This document shows positions 48,152 through 57,660 of a DNA stretch of 64,000 nucleotides, piece by piece; position 1 is the stretch's first letter; each line of letters starts with the position of its first letter. Under the pieces are notes generated by a model, which was given only the letters and a program-made list of their open reading frames with translations, was not told the DNA's origin and did not search any database. The position numbers and the translations under genes were made by a program. Origin of the DNA: G963664935 sp963664935 (GTDB lineage Bacteria > Pseudomonadota > Gammaproteobacteria > Methylococcales > G963664935); the NCBI GenBank assembly GCA_963664935.2, contig CAXXSE010000002.1, positions 248,001-312,000 on the forward strand. Reading direction: 5' to 3'.

Positions 48152-49741
48152 ATGACCAACCAGACTTCGAATGACAAATTTGAGAAACGTTTAGCCCATC
48201 TCATCAACAATCGGCAGGCGCACCTTTTAAGGAACGGGCTAAAAGGTATTGAAAAAGAGAGTATGAGAATTACTCCCGACGGTGATATCGCACAAACCCC
48301 ACACCCCAAAGCACTCGGTTCGGCTTTAACCCACCCCCATATTACAACGGATTATTCAGAAGCCTTACTGGAATTTATCACTCCCCCATTTCCACAGGTC
48401 GAAATAACGCTCCAATTTTTGGACAGAATTCAGCAGAGCGTTTACGACACTCTCCAGGATCAATTATTGCTTGCCACCAGTATGCCCTGTGGAATTTCCG
48501 GAAATCACAGTATTCCTATCGCCAATTATGGATCGTCAAACGTTGGCCGGATGAAACATATCTATCGGGTCGGCCTCGATCATCGGTATGGCCGGGCAAT
48601 GCAGGCCATCGCGGGGATTCATTTCAACTATTCGATTCCGGAAGATTTTTGGCCCGTCTTTCAAGAACTCGAAGGCAACGCCGATGATTTACAACATTTT
48701 ATTTCAGAATCGTATTTCGATTTAATCCGAAACTTGAAACGCTACGGATGGTTAATCCTATACCTGTTTGGGTCTTCTCCAGCTCTTTGCAAGTCCTTTC
48801 TAAGCGACCGCCTACAAGGTGCTCCGGATTTCGACGAATTCGATAAATATACGTTTTATAAACCCTACGCCACCTCTTTAAGAATGAGTGACATAGGTTA
48901 TAACAGCAGCATTCAAACCAGTTTAAATATTTCGTTTAATTCACTTTCCGAATATGTCGCCAGTCTGACCAGGGCAATCGAAACCCCGTTTCCGGATTAT
49001 GAAGCCATTGGCGTCATGTCCAATAATAAATTTCGCCAGCTGAACGCCAATATATTACAAATCGAAAATGAATATTACAGTACGGTGCGGCCCAAACAAA
49101 TCGCTTTTTCGGGAGAAAAACCCACCTTAGCGCTTCTTCGCCGGGGAATCCGTTATGTTGAACTTCGCTCCTTGGATATCGGGGCCTTTAGTCCTATAGG
49201 CATAGAAGCTGACAATTTAAGATTCATCGAAGCCTTCATGCTGTTCTGTGTTCTCAAGGAAAGCCCCAAATTCGATTTATCGGAAACTAGCGCGATTAAA
49301 AATAATCTGCTTAACGTCGCTTACAACGGACGGCGCCCGGATCTTTGCCTACAAAACTCGGAGACCGAAGTTAGGTTACGAAAGTGGGCTATGGAAATCT
49401 GCGAATCAATGCGGGGAATCTGCGAAATCCTGGATAAGGACAACGCGGAAACACCTTATGCGCGCTCGCTAAATACCGCGATCAATTCGATTAACGATGC
49501 GGCATCCACGCCATCGGCCAGAATTTTAGAAGACATGAAAAAAAATAAAGAGCCCTTTGCTGAATTCGCGCTCCGTATTTCAAAACAACACCAAAGGCAT
49601 TTTAAAGCGCGTAAACTTGACGAAAAAAACAGCCGTTTTTTTAAGCAAACCGCGAATGAGTCTTTAGAAAGGCAGTTAAAAATAGAGTCAGGCGATAATA
49701 TACCTTTTAGCGAATTCCTGAGCCGGTATTTTTCCCAATGA
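48152..49741 (+). CDS. gshA: Glutamate-cysteine ligase
   Basis: The product is 529 aa, usual for the proteobacterial class. Family marks are LKGIEKESMRI, TTDYSEALLEFITPP, MPCGISGNHSIPIANYGSSN, FNYSIPEDFW and FLFGSSPA-type sequence (YLFGSSPALCKSF), then PKQIAFSGEKPTLALLRRGI and YVELRSLDIGAF. It joins glutamate and cysteine with ATP, the first and limiting step of glutathione synthesis. It overlaps cysH (ATGA), so sulfate reduction and glutathione synthesis are coupled. The ribosome site lies in palindromic element D. The gene is intact. Confidence 0.95.
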   Translation: MTNQTSNDKFEKRLAHLINNRQAHLLRNGLKGIEKESMRITPDGDIAQTPHPKALGSALTHPHITTDYSEALLEFITPPFPQVEITLQFLDRIQQSVYDTLQDQLLLATSMPCGISGNHSIPIANYGSSNVGRMKHIYRVGLDHRYGRAMQAIAGIHFNYSIPEDFWPVFQELEGNADDLQHFISESYFDLIRNLKRYGWLILYLFGSSPALCKSFLSDRLQGAPDFDEFDKYTFYKPYATSLRMSDIGYNSSIQTSLNISFNSLSEYVASLTRAIETPFPDYEAIGVMSNNKFRQLNANILQIENEYYSTVRPKQIAFSGEKPTLALLRRGIRYVELRSLDIGAFSPIGIEADNLRFIEAFMLFCVLKESPKFDLSETSAIKNNLLNVAYNGRRPDLCLQNSETEVRLRKWAMEICESMRGICEILDKDNAETPYARSLNTAINSINDAASTPSARILEDMKKNKEPFAEFALRISKQHQRHFKARKLDEKNSRFFKQTANESLERQLKIESGDNIPFSEFLSRYFSQ

Positions 49742-50454
49742 CCGAACAAAGTTTATTAGACCTTCAAGCTGAATTAGCCGGTAAGAACCCCCGTCGAATA
49801 TTAAAAAAGGCATTTTCAGTGTTCGACAAAATTGCCATATCGTTTAGCGGCACCGAAGATGTCGTGCTCATCGACATGGCCTGTCAAATCACAAAAGCCG
49901 TTCAGGTATTTACACTGGATACGGGGCGCCTACATCCGGAAACTTATCGGTTTATTGAAAAAGTCAGAACCCACTACCGGCTTAATTTCGATATCCTTTC
50001 CCCAAATACTCAGAGCATCGAAGCGCTAGTAAGGCAAAAAGGGCTATTCAGTTTCTTTGAAGACGGCCATCAGGAGTGCTGCCTGATCAGAAAAGTCGAA
50101 CCTCTGCAGCGCAAATTATTAACCTTAGACGCTTGGATCACCGGACAACGAAAAGACCAAAACGTCGAAACCCGAAAAAATCTACGGGAGGTGGAATTAG
50201 ATCAATCCTTTCCAGCCTCGAAATCCACATTGATCAAATTCAATCCTCTTGCAAATTGGACTTCCCAACAGGTCTGGGATTACATCGAAGCGTACAAAGT
50301 TCCCTTTAACAAATTACATTATCGTGGATACCGCAGTATCGGTTGCGAACCTTGCACGCGCCCAACGCTGCCCGGTCAAAATGAACGTGATGGTCGATGG
50401 TGGTGGGAGGACGCTTCCCAAAAGGAATGTGGGTTGCATTCTAAAGAAAATTGA
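49738..50454 (+). CDS. cysH: Assimilatory APS/PAPS reductase, iron-sulfur type
   Basis: The product is 238 aa. The fold marks are ISFSGTEDVVLIDMA and TLDTGRLHPETY; the catalytic Cys is in ECGLHSKEN at the end. ECCLIRKVEPL and GCEPCTRP give the CC plus CxxC ligands of a 4Fe-4S cluster, which marks enzymes that use APS rather than PAPS. It reduces the sulfonucleotide to sulfite with thioredoxin or glutathione. The ATG overlaps the gshA stop. The 48 bp after it and the repeat AATTAGGTATTG at 50513 end the locus. It is intact. Confidence 0.93.
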   Translation: MTEQSLLDLQAELAGKNPRRILKKAFSVFDKIAISFSGTEDVVLIDMACQITKAVQVFTLDTGRLHPETYRFIEKVRTHYRLNFDILSPNTQSIEALVRQKGLFSFFEDGHQECCLIRKVEPLQRKLLTLDAWITGQRKDQNVETRKNLREVELDQSFPASKSTLIKFNPLANWTSQQVWDYIEAYKVPFNKLHYRGYRSIGCEPCTRPTLPGQNERDGRWWWEDASQKECGLHSKEN

Positions 50455-50559
50455 TTAGATTAAATATGAGTACCTTAATAATGTACACTTACCCTATTTT
50501 TTCAGATTTGTAATTAGGTATTGTGTCCCTGGAGTTTACGTGCCTAATGACTCCCACCA

Positions 50560-50919
50560 TTACGCTTTCACTTTGAGTAGCTTACAAAGCGTAGCTGATA
50601 CGCTTGTCCTATCCTGCCTCGCTAAAGCGCCAGCTTTCCTCATCACCAACTTATCATCCAGCGTGAACAACTTCATCCGTACCACCGAGGCAGAAGGCAA
50701 GCCCGCGGAATCCAGGTCCTTAATATTCACATCCAAAGGCCAATCAGAATTACTTGCACTGGTAATCATCGCCAGTACCGATTGACCAACCTGTCTATTG
50801 AAGTTACCTGCATCAGACAATACCAAAGCCGGACGTCGCTTCATGGTGGTTCTGTCTGAAAAAGGAAAAGGCACCACGACAACATCAAAAGCTTCAAAGG
50901 TCACGATAGGCCTCTTCAT
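50560..50919 (-). CDS. MazF/PemK-family toxin
   Basis: The product is 119 aa from ATG 50919 (MKRPIVTFEAFDVVVVPFPF); an earlier ATG at 50940 adds 7 residues and a longer overlap. The family pattern is seen in VVVPFPFSDRTTMKRRPALV and LDSAGLPSASVVRMKLFTLD, the usual path of PemK-like ribonucleases that cut mRNA. It overlaps the antitoxin gene by 26 bp and is second in the operon. It appears intact, so with its AbrB-type partner it may be a working addiction module in this repeat-rich area. Confidence 0.88.
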   Translation of the reverse strand: MKRPIVTFEAFDVVVVPFPFSDRTTMKRRPALVLSDAGNFNRQVGQSVLAMITSASNSDWPLDVNIKDLDSAGLPSASVVRMKLFTLDDKLVMRKAGALARQDRTSVSATLCKLLKVKA

Positions 50920-51124
50920 CAGCTTCTGATGTCCACTCATTCAAGGTTCCTTCAACACTTTGCGCAAACGCGAGGTCAACACCTCTGGCCTTACGGAGAT
51001 GGACATCACTATCCCCAATATCAAAAGCGATTTCATCTCCTGCATTTAGATGTAGTAATTGCCGCACAGGCTCAGGAATGGTCGCTTGGTACTTCTTAGT
51101 CAGTTTGCTCGTAGTGGTTTGCAT
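50894..51124 (-). CDS. AbrB/MazE-type antitoxin
   Basis: The product is 76 aa. The swapped-hairpin DNA-binding domain is seen in SKLTKKYQATIPEPVRQLLH then AGDEIAFDIGDSDVHLRKA. The tail (EGTLNEWTSEADEEAYRDL) is acidic and would wrap the toxin. It is first in the operon, as expected. The spacing and overlap with the toxin are normal for such pairs. The region upstream has the palindromic ATACTAGTAT at 51147, a likely operator where the antitoxin represses its own gene. Confidence 0.88.
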   Translation of the reverse strand: MQTTTSKLTKKYQATIPEPVRQLLHLNAGDEIAFDIGDSDVHLRKARGVDLAFAQSVEGTLNEWTSEADEEAYRDL

Positions 51125-51629
51125 TTTGCCTCCCTCTTTTAAGTAATACTAGTATTACCCATTACCAGATTGCATTATAGCCCTATCCACCACATTAGAA
51201 AATGAAGAAAATGGGAACGGATTTATTTTTTAGTGTCATTCCGGTGGCGCCAACGCGTGGATTATTTCACTGTATTTTGGCCAGGAATCTGCCCCGGCAA
51301 CTTTGGTGTAATTCGATAACCTTGTTCACGCATGTGTTGAATCAGTTGTTTCGCGCTGGAGATCAAACCCCGCGCCAATACTAAGATTAACGGGGTCAGT
51401 ATCGATAGATAATTCCATTTGTTTTATCGGGTGAGGGAAATCAACTAACGGAAGAGTTTGAATTGCATGAATGGACTGGACGGCCACTTGGGGACGCGTC
51501 ATTTATTGACTCGGCAGTCGTGAGTTAACAGCGAGAAAAGCGGGGCAAAACTACCCTCTCCATCGTAGTATGTTTGATGAAAAATTTTGAAGATCGCAGA
51601 GAATTAGAGCATAGAACGCCTCATTCAGT
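51125..51629. other. Intergenic region with a short remnant
   Basis: GTAATACTAGTATTAC at 51144-51159 is a perfect palindrome next to the AbrB gene. GGGAACGGATTTATTTTTT at 51212 is a degenerate RAYT repeat. On the minus strand 51502-51326 a short frame reads TRPQVAVQSIHAIQTLPLVD; an overlapping frame reads ARGLISSAKQLIQHMREQGY. This may be a gene scrap, but no family is recognised. Confidence 0.4.
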
Positions 51630-53072
51630 TTAATCGTCATCTATTTCATCGGAAACAGCCATCAAGCGGGCACGGATCTGTTGAATCATGCCATTTTCCT
51701 CAAGTCGAAAGAATTGTTTGAGGAACAATGGCGCTAAAATTTGCTTGACGGTTTTCTCCGATGGCAAATCACGCGATTGAGTGCGAAGATAAAGCGAGTG
51801 CTCAGACCAAATCGTATCTTGATACTGGAGAGCAATCAATTGCATTAATCCCAAGGCAATGGAGGCACAGAGCACGAAGATTTCATAGGCTCGCCAGCAC
51901 GCTTGAACGGTATGAATATCCTGGGGCTGTGGGGCTTTGAGAAGACGATTGGAAAAGGGGCGTCTAGAATGTTTTGGCAATTTTTTAGTCCAAAAACGAA
52001 ATTTAAAGGCGCCGATCACATGCTTTAACATCGCGAACATGATTTCAATGCGGGTTCTAGCACAATACAGTTCAACGGCATCAATGGCTGACAGCGTTAA
52101 ATCGGAACTCATTAGAACCATTGGGCCTTTTGAGGTGACGGCGAGAATAAATAACACCTGATCAGCGATGGGCCGCCATAACAGTGTAAGCGTCATAACC
52201 CGGATGGATTCGGTTTTACCGTAGACTTGACAGGTCACCGTCTCAAACAAATGAAGGTGGTCGAAGCATTCTCTTAAACACACTTTCTCGCCATAGAGCG
52301 GCTGAGGTCCGGGTCGAGAGGCGGGTTTCGGTGGCGCGGGGAAATAACCCACATAGCTATTCTTGGCTTTGACCAGCACCTCAACCCACCGCGCCTGATG
52401 CTGGATTGAATAATAGTGGCAAGCTCGAAATACGCCCCCGGTTGAAAAAAAGGCATCCAACACCAAATAACACAGACAGTGATTCGTCACCGCAAAATGA
52501 ATCGCCATGGCCACCAAGCGGTCGGTGAGCTTGATCCGACATGGATTATCGCGCTCGTCGTTCAACCCTAAATGAGCCCATCCCTGATGAATTTGAAGCT
52601 GCAAAGGACAACAAAAACAAGCGGATAACGACCCGATCAAGATGCCAATGCTGCCCCAACATTGGGCCCGAAAATAGCCGGGTTTCGTTTGCGTCTCCGA
52701 TGACTCGTGCATCGATACCACGCCGGGCATCTTGCGTCCATCTTTGATCACCGCGGTATGGTCACCCAGAAGTATCGCTCGTCCAGCTACTTCAACGGAT
52801 TTTCCTTGGCGATTCACAAAATCTTGCCAAGCATCGAGCAACGCCCCATAGACATACGCTTTGGATCTAAAAAAACGGAGCAAGCGGTAATAACCAAGTT
52901 CATCTAATAGCCAGAAACGACACAACGACGTCACGCCGATCATTTCTCCTGCCCCCATAAATCCAATCACAATGGCGCAGAACAACAACCAAGTACTCGA
53001 TCTGGAAAAAACGCTTTGAAAGCTTTCTAAACTCTGAGAAATATACTGTTGCACGGGGTCTCCTCCTTCCAT
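51630..53072 (-). CDS. DDE transposase, IS4-like superfamily
   Basis: The product is 480 aa and unbroken. The first Asp is in ILLGDHTAVIKDGRKMPGVV, the second probably in LCYLVLDAFFSTGGVF, and the Glu in CARTRIEIMFAMLKHVIG (the Y-x2-R-x3-E-like signature). The front has a hydrophobic stretch. The group within the superfamily is not clear. No clear terminal repeats were found at the borders, but AATTAGGTATTG with CCTGGA stands on both sides of the larger block (50513 and 53383). The gene may be active. Confidence 0.8.
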   Translation of the reverse strand: MEGGDPVQQYISQSLESFQSVFSRSSTWLLFCAIVIGFMGAGEMIGVTSLCRFWLLDELGYYRLLRFFRSKAYVYGALLDAWQDFVNRQGKSVEVAGRAILLGDHTAVIKDGRKMPGVVSMHESSETQTKPGYFRAQCWGSIGILIGSLSACFCCPLQLQIHQGWAHLGLNDERDNPCRIKLTDRLVAMAIHFAVTNHCLCYLVLDAFFSTGGVFRACHYYSIQHQARWVEVLVKAKNSYVGYFPAPPKPASRPGPQPLYGEKVCLRECFDHLHLFETVTCQVYGKTESIRVMTLTLLWRPIADQVLFILAVTSKGPMVLMSSDLTLSAIDAVELYCARTRIEIMFAMLKHVIGAFKFRFWTKKLPKHSRRPFSNRLLKAPQPQDIHTVQACWRAYEIFVLCASIALGLMQLIALQYQDTIWSEHSLYLRTQSRDLPSEKTVKQILAPLFLKQFFRLEENGMIQQIRARLMAVSDEIDDD

Positions 53073-53690
53073 CTGTACTTCTACAAAGAAAAGAAGGATC
53101 CGTGTTTTTTTAGCAAATGTCTAGTCGTAATTATCGATTTCTATTTTCTACACTACTCATCTTTTATGAACACCAGTGGGCAATCTTAAAGCGCAGAGCT
53201 ATCAATGGGTGATAAGACTTTCTTCCGTTGGTCGAGGTGACACATCGAAAAAATGAATTCAGGGCCTGAATAGTTACGTCAAATCGGATAGAACTCGTGA
53301 CTGACGAGTTATTGATAAAGTTTCCAAGATCGTGGGAAGAGATTTAAAGCGAAAAAAGCCTGGTTCAAAAGTTAAGGGTAATTAGGTATTGAGTCTCTGG
53401 AATTTCCCGGGATTCGTAATTCGCGACCTGACCCCTATTTTCTTTGAATCATCTCTATCAGCCGATCATCCAGCGGCGTCCGAACCGTTTCGGAAGTTTC
53501 CGGTAACTTAATATCTTTGGGCATACCATGTTAGCCCTTATACTGGAAAAAAATGAGAAGCTACCTTTATACCGTCTTTCTGATTGAGGAAGATCCGGCG
53601 GCGTATATGAAAGTCCCTTGTCCGATTCTGAGATAGACTATTACAAAAAAATATAGATCGTATAAATATAGATATAAATTCTCGACACAG
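53073..53690. other. Intergenic region
   Basis: A repeat AATTAGGTATTGAGTC, CTGGAATTT at 53381-53405 matches 50512-50538. GACCTGACCCCTATTTTCTTT at 53430 is a relative of the GGGGTCAGG repeats. Nothing coding is supported. Confidence 0.45.
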
Positions 53691-54644
53691 GTGACTTTTC
53701 GTGTTTCAATACGTCGCATGAGTAAGACAAACCCTAGAACACTCCTCCAGTGCTCGGATTTTCCACCCGAAGAGGTGACGCCGACGGTGTTCATGTTACT
53801 GGAGATTTGCCATCAGCAGCGAGAAGAGATTCAGGTGCTTCAGGACGAAATCGCTCGATTGAAGAGTCAGAAGCCGAACCCGCAGATCAGACCGTCCAGG
53901 CTGGAAGGAGATGACAAGAAGAATCGGAGCGGCCAGCGACGTAGTCATGCCAAGCAAAACAAAACGAGCCAGTTGGAAATCCACGAGACTGTGATGGCCC
54001 GACCGGACGGTATTCCCCAAGGAAGTCGGTTCAAGGACTATCAGGACTTCATGGTGCAGGATATCCGGATCGCTTTGCACAATACCCGCTACCGACTAGA
54101 GCGGTGGATGACCCCATCGGGAGAGACGATCGTCGGTCAGCTTCCTCCTGAGGTGGTGGGGCACCAATTCGGCACGAACCTCCGCGCGTACATCCTGCAC
54201 CAGTACGACCATGCGCACGTTACCCAAACGCTGATACTTGGACAACTAAGGGAGTGGGGGGTTAAGATCTCAACCGGTGAGATCAGTGCGATTATCACCG
54301 AGGGAAAGAACGTATTTCACTCAGAGAAGGAAGCGTTGTTGCCGCTAGGCGTTCAATGTTCCGCCTTCGTCCACGTAGACGACATAGAGACTCGTCACCA
54401 GGGCATAAACGGCTCAAACCGCGTTGCCCAAAAACGCCGTCTGAGTGCACCCTCTCGACAAGGACCGCCCAAACTGAACGATGCTAGTACTAGTGATCTT
54501 GCATTTTTTGACGTACTTGCGGATATCGCTGCTAGCGGAGCTGGTTCGCCAACAGACGCCCTTTCCCCTGTCATTTGCCGCGCTGCCAACCGAGCTATAC
54601 GGTTTAGCTTTACCGCAAATCTAAATAATGCCCCTGAAAATTAG
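53691..54644 (+). pseudogene. IS66-like transposase, truncated after the first catalytic Asp
   Basis: The first 240 residues match IS66-type transposases: a coiled front (ICHQQREEIQVLQDEIARLK), RLERWMTPSGETIVGQLPPE, and the segment VHVDDIETRHQGIN, which has the first catalytic Asp. After GING the frame runs on in unrelated sequence (SNRVAQKRRLSAPSRQG) to 54644. The rest of the DDE domain is absent, so the protein cannot transpose. The foreign part has a composition unlike the front. Confidence 0.75.
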
Positions 54645-54737
54645 GCTTTTAGTTTAATAAATTCGGGGGGATTTGACCAACAATAGACATTTATGTTTTG
54701 CAATAGCTGAGTATATCTACTAAGCATTTATACGTCG

Positions 54738-55180
54738 CGCGTAAGCAATACTCAAGGTTTGATTCTGATAATGGTGGCCCGATGAAAGGCGCAATGATGT
54801 TGGCGACCCTTCAGAAACTCGGCGTCATACTCTCATTAAGCTGCCCATCGGTCAGTAACGATAATCACTATTCAGAGTCTTTGTTCCACGCCTTGAAATA
54901 CCGTCCGAATTATCCTGTCAAGCCTTTGACACTCTGGCGGACGCTCGTAAATGGGTTGTTAGACTGGTGCATAACCACGAACACCGCCATAGGGGCATCC
55001 TATCTGTGACACGCGCGCAACGTCATGCGGGACACGATCACAGGCCATTTTAACCCGGAGAAAGCGACTTAACTTGCTGCTAAAGAAGCCCATCCGAGCC
55101 GATGGAGTCAAGCGATTCGTAATTGGGATTGGCGCTCACAGGTTTGTCTAAATCCTGAAAAAGCTGATCAAAAACCTATC
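54738..55180 (+). pseudogene. IS3-family transposase orfB, 3' remnant with shifts
   Basis: SDNGGPMKGAMMLATLQKLG and PSVSNDNHYSESLFHALKYR are the middle of an IS3-type integrase domain. A shift follows KYRPNYPVKP; then HNHEHRHRGILSVTRAQRHA and WDWRSQVCLNPEKADQK appear in other frames. At least two frameshifts and one stop exist. The front of the gene is absent. Confidence 0.8.
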
Positions 55181-55652
55181 CATTATGGGGAGGCCGATGG
55201 GTTTTTGAAAGCACGACAACCACATTGGAATACAGAAACATCTTTCTAACTACACTTTGCGTTAATCTGCCGGATGCTGAAAATTCAAAGACCATAGGGC
55301 CTCCATGCACTTGGTATAAGATTTTCCTGCACAATAATTTTGCCACTAGGACGTACCCTACATCCCGCCAGAATGCATTCCTGTCAAAAGATGTATTGAA
55401 ATGAACCAAAATAGCCTTGGTGCTAATTAAAGATCTCGCAAACTGCAATGGCCCAAGCAATAAACGTATTATTCTCGCGATTGAAGACTCTTTTCGACCC
55501 TCACTTCCAACTTGGTAGTGTTGCAATTCAAATCGCGATAATAGTTCAGAACAAAATAATTGCTGAAGGTGCGTACTAACACCACTTACCGCATCAAGTG
55601 ATGGCCCAAGAATCAATACGGTATTTTGGGCCTGGTTTAATTTAGGGTTCAT
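55176..55652 (-). pseudogene. Glycosyltransferase (group 1), N-terminal fragment
   Basis: ATG 55652 opens NPKLNQAQNTVLILGPSLDA then VSGVSTHLQQLF, the loop pattern of GT4 glycosyltransferases, and VHFNTSFDRNAFWRDVGYVL, YQVHGGPMVFEF and VVVVLSKTH, where the donor-binding half should start. The frame then ends at 55176 against the IS3 remnant. So about half the enzyme is gone. It would have made a surface polysaccharide. The front of the longer open frame (to 55778) is repeat sequence (55693-55768). Confidence 0.65.
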
Positions 55653-55768
55653 TACTATTTTTGAATAAAACAGAAAACAATAGGAAATAAATAATCCTGA
55701 ATCCGTTACTTCAATGCGGATAACAGGGGGCAAGATATTGGTTTCACAGGGGATTGAAAAAATCTTAG

Positions 55769-56425
55769 CATCACCCATAGGTTATAGGTTCAGTGGGTAT
55801 TTTCTTTAACCGCTGTGGAATCGAGAGTTTGCGCACTGTGCCGTAGTGAAGTCACTGATTCAGGATATTGTAAACTGACTATTACAATCCATCCATTGAA
55901 GTATCGTCTTCTTTAGTGTAGAACGGATTAAAAATCGGTATATTCTTATGGAAGCTGCAAATGTTAAACAACAAAAGCGACAGCGGAATGTGTCGTATAG
56001 CGGAAAATAGAATCAATCGATCGGCAAAGCCGGGAGAAAATCATGGCAAATCCGTTCTAAGTATCGTGCGTTGCGTGCTAACTACTTAGTCGTCGAAAAC
56101 TGTCGGCTGAACTTGAGCAACCGGCTATCCGAAGTACATTACGTTTCAATGTTCCCGATTTAATTTATGGTACTGAATTTATACAGAACAGTTTCGCCGT
56201 GACCGTACAATCCATGTTTTTCACTGCATTAAAGAGAGCGTTTTTCGAATGGAGAACGATTTAATTTCATACTCTGCATAAATACTCAAACCGGACACTT
56301 AGACCTACTTAGTGAAAGGTATATTCCGACCCGAAGGCGACATTTGGAGGGTGACACTTGGGACTGGATTAACGTGGAGTTAACCCGCTCGACGGGTTGA
56401 ACGACTGGTTATAAAAAGCATGGCA
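55769..56425. other. Intergenic region
   Basis: No gene, RNA or clear repeat was recognised in this 650-bp stretch. Many stops occur in all frames. Confidence 0.5.
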
Positions 56426-56765
56426 AGCGTCAAGCTGTATTTTCCCATATGATACCTCTTGATATCTTGCTTTTTGTTTTTTAAATTTCAATACCAAGAT
56501 GATTAGTTCTCGTTTCCCCGGAATTCCGTCCTCTTCCAATCCATATTGATGAAAACATGCTCTTGTCAGGCCATGTATAACCATGCTACTGTATAGGCGC
56601 TTAAAATAAGGGGTCAAGACACTTGCTTCATAATACTGTTTGTCGTTTCGTCAATTTTGCAGGCGAAAACCTTAGTATTCAATGCGGTGGGTATAGGTGT
56701 ACGAAACGTTAAGCCGATAGAGTATTATGAAGCAAGTGTCTTGACCCGTTATTTCAGGACTTCAC
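56426..56765. repeat. Long dispersed repeat E, copy 1 (at least 340 bp)
   Basis: This stretch is identical or nearly so to 63661-64000, where the window ends, so the true length may be greater. It contains a short minus-strand frame (LKFKKQKARYQEVSYGKIQL) and the palindromic element at 56608-56753. It reaches into the IS3 orfA fragment. Confidence 0.85.
56608..56753. repeat. Palindromic element F (GGGGTCAAGACACTTGCTTC)
   Basis: AATAAGGGGTCAAGACACTT at 56606 with GCTTCATAATAC is matched in inverse at 56720-56753 (GTATTATGAAGCAAGTGTCT). A diverged right half stands at 57878-57955 (GTATCATGAAGCAAGTGACT), and a variant at 4080. The right end cuts the orfA fragment. Confidence 0.75.
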
Positions 56766-57003
56766 CTTCAAGGGCGTTACTTTCCATTAAAAGTTGAAAG
56801 CGCTGTTCTGTACTCCAGTCCTTGGGGCGTTTGCTCGCAGGTTCGTTAGACATAGATCCTCTTTGATAGATTTTTAACCAGTTTTTCAACGTGAAATGAT
56901 TCACGTTTAATTCATCGGCCATAGTTTGTATGGTTTTAGGACCGCGTTGCAATACTTTTTCGACGGCTTGTTCTTTGAATGCTTCCGTATAATTTAATTT
57001 CAT
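56749..57003 (-). pseudogene. IS3-family orfA fragment
   Basis: ATG 57003 opens KLNYTEAFKEQAVEKVLQRG, then IQTMADELNVNHFTLKNWLK, the helix-turn-helix of IS3-type orfA proteins. It goes on to WSTEQRFQLLMESNALEGEV and stops in palindromic element F. The C-terminal part and orfB are missing. Confidence 0.8.
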
Positions 57004-57029
57004 TATTTCGCTTCTCCTCAAAAAATTTT

Positions 57030-57077
57030 CCCCCATGGGGGAAAAACAAAAAGCGACAACTAGCCTGACATATAGGG
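57030..57077. repeat. Right half of palindrome C
   Basis: CCCCCATGGGGGAAAAACAA then AAGCGACAACTAGCCTGACA equals the right half of the palindrome at 40430-40510. Confidence 0.8.
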
Positions 57078-57084
57078 CGGAAGT

Positions 57085-57660
57085 AATGACTGGACGGTGA
57101 AAGCCAGTCGGGAAGATAAGCGAGTGCAACGAGGTGAAGGGTGTATGCTCTGAATCTGAACCATAGCTCCGAGAAGAATGTATTTTGGGTGAGGGCCGAT
57201 CCTATCAGGTCGGGCGTAGGCGAAACAGGTGGTACGATAGAGACGAGTACCGCCTGCCCCCCGGAGTCTCAGACAGCATCGAGATGCACAACGGCAGGCA
57301 AGCAACCAGGCGAGCGACGAGCAAGGGCTCTTGGGGCAACGCGCAAAGTAGTACCCGAGTATGTGTATCAATATAAAAAGAGAGGCACAAATGGCCGCGT
57401 CGCGAGTGATGGGGACCGGTACGCCGCAACGGTTAGCGATGAGGAGGGGTAATGCCCTCGGAGCGAAGGTCCCCACGGTTTGTCGTCCGACGAAGAGGAA
57501 ACACTGCCACCATGCAAGGGGTGAAACGCAGTGAGTACGCATTCTGCGATGGATAGGCGTCGTCTGCGATCTAGCAGAGGTACGCTGAATGGCAGACCGA
57601 GGAGCCGGATGTTGGGAAAGCCGCTTGTCCGGTTCTGAGAGGGGCTGGGGTACAACTTTG
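57085..57660 (+). ncRNA. Probable ORF-less group II intron
   Basis: At 57604-57637 the sequence reads GAGCCGGATGTTGGGAAAGC then CGCTTGTCCGGTTC, which folds into a 34-nt hairpin with a GGAAAG-like cap and a bulge. It has the AGC-type base and the closing GGTTC of group II intron domain V. TGAGAGGGGCTGGGG follows, as in domain VI junctions. The upstream 400 bp is GC-rich, non-coding and full of pairings. GGTGAGGGCC at 57188 could be near the 5' end, but the exact boundary is open. No reverse transcriptase is encoded. A part of the 5' region recurs at 31530-31675. Confidence 0.65.

Noticed and set aside
57141..57452. 103-codon open frame on the plus strand
   Set aside because: It overlaps the structured intron-like sequence and has no protein features.
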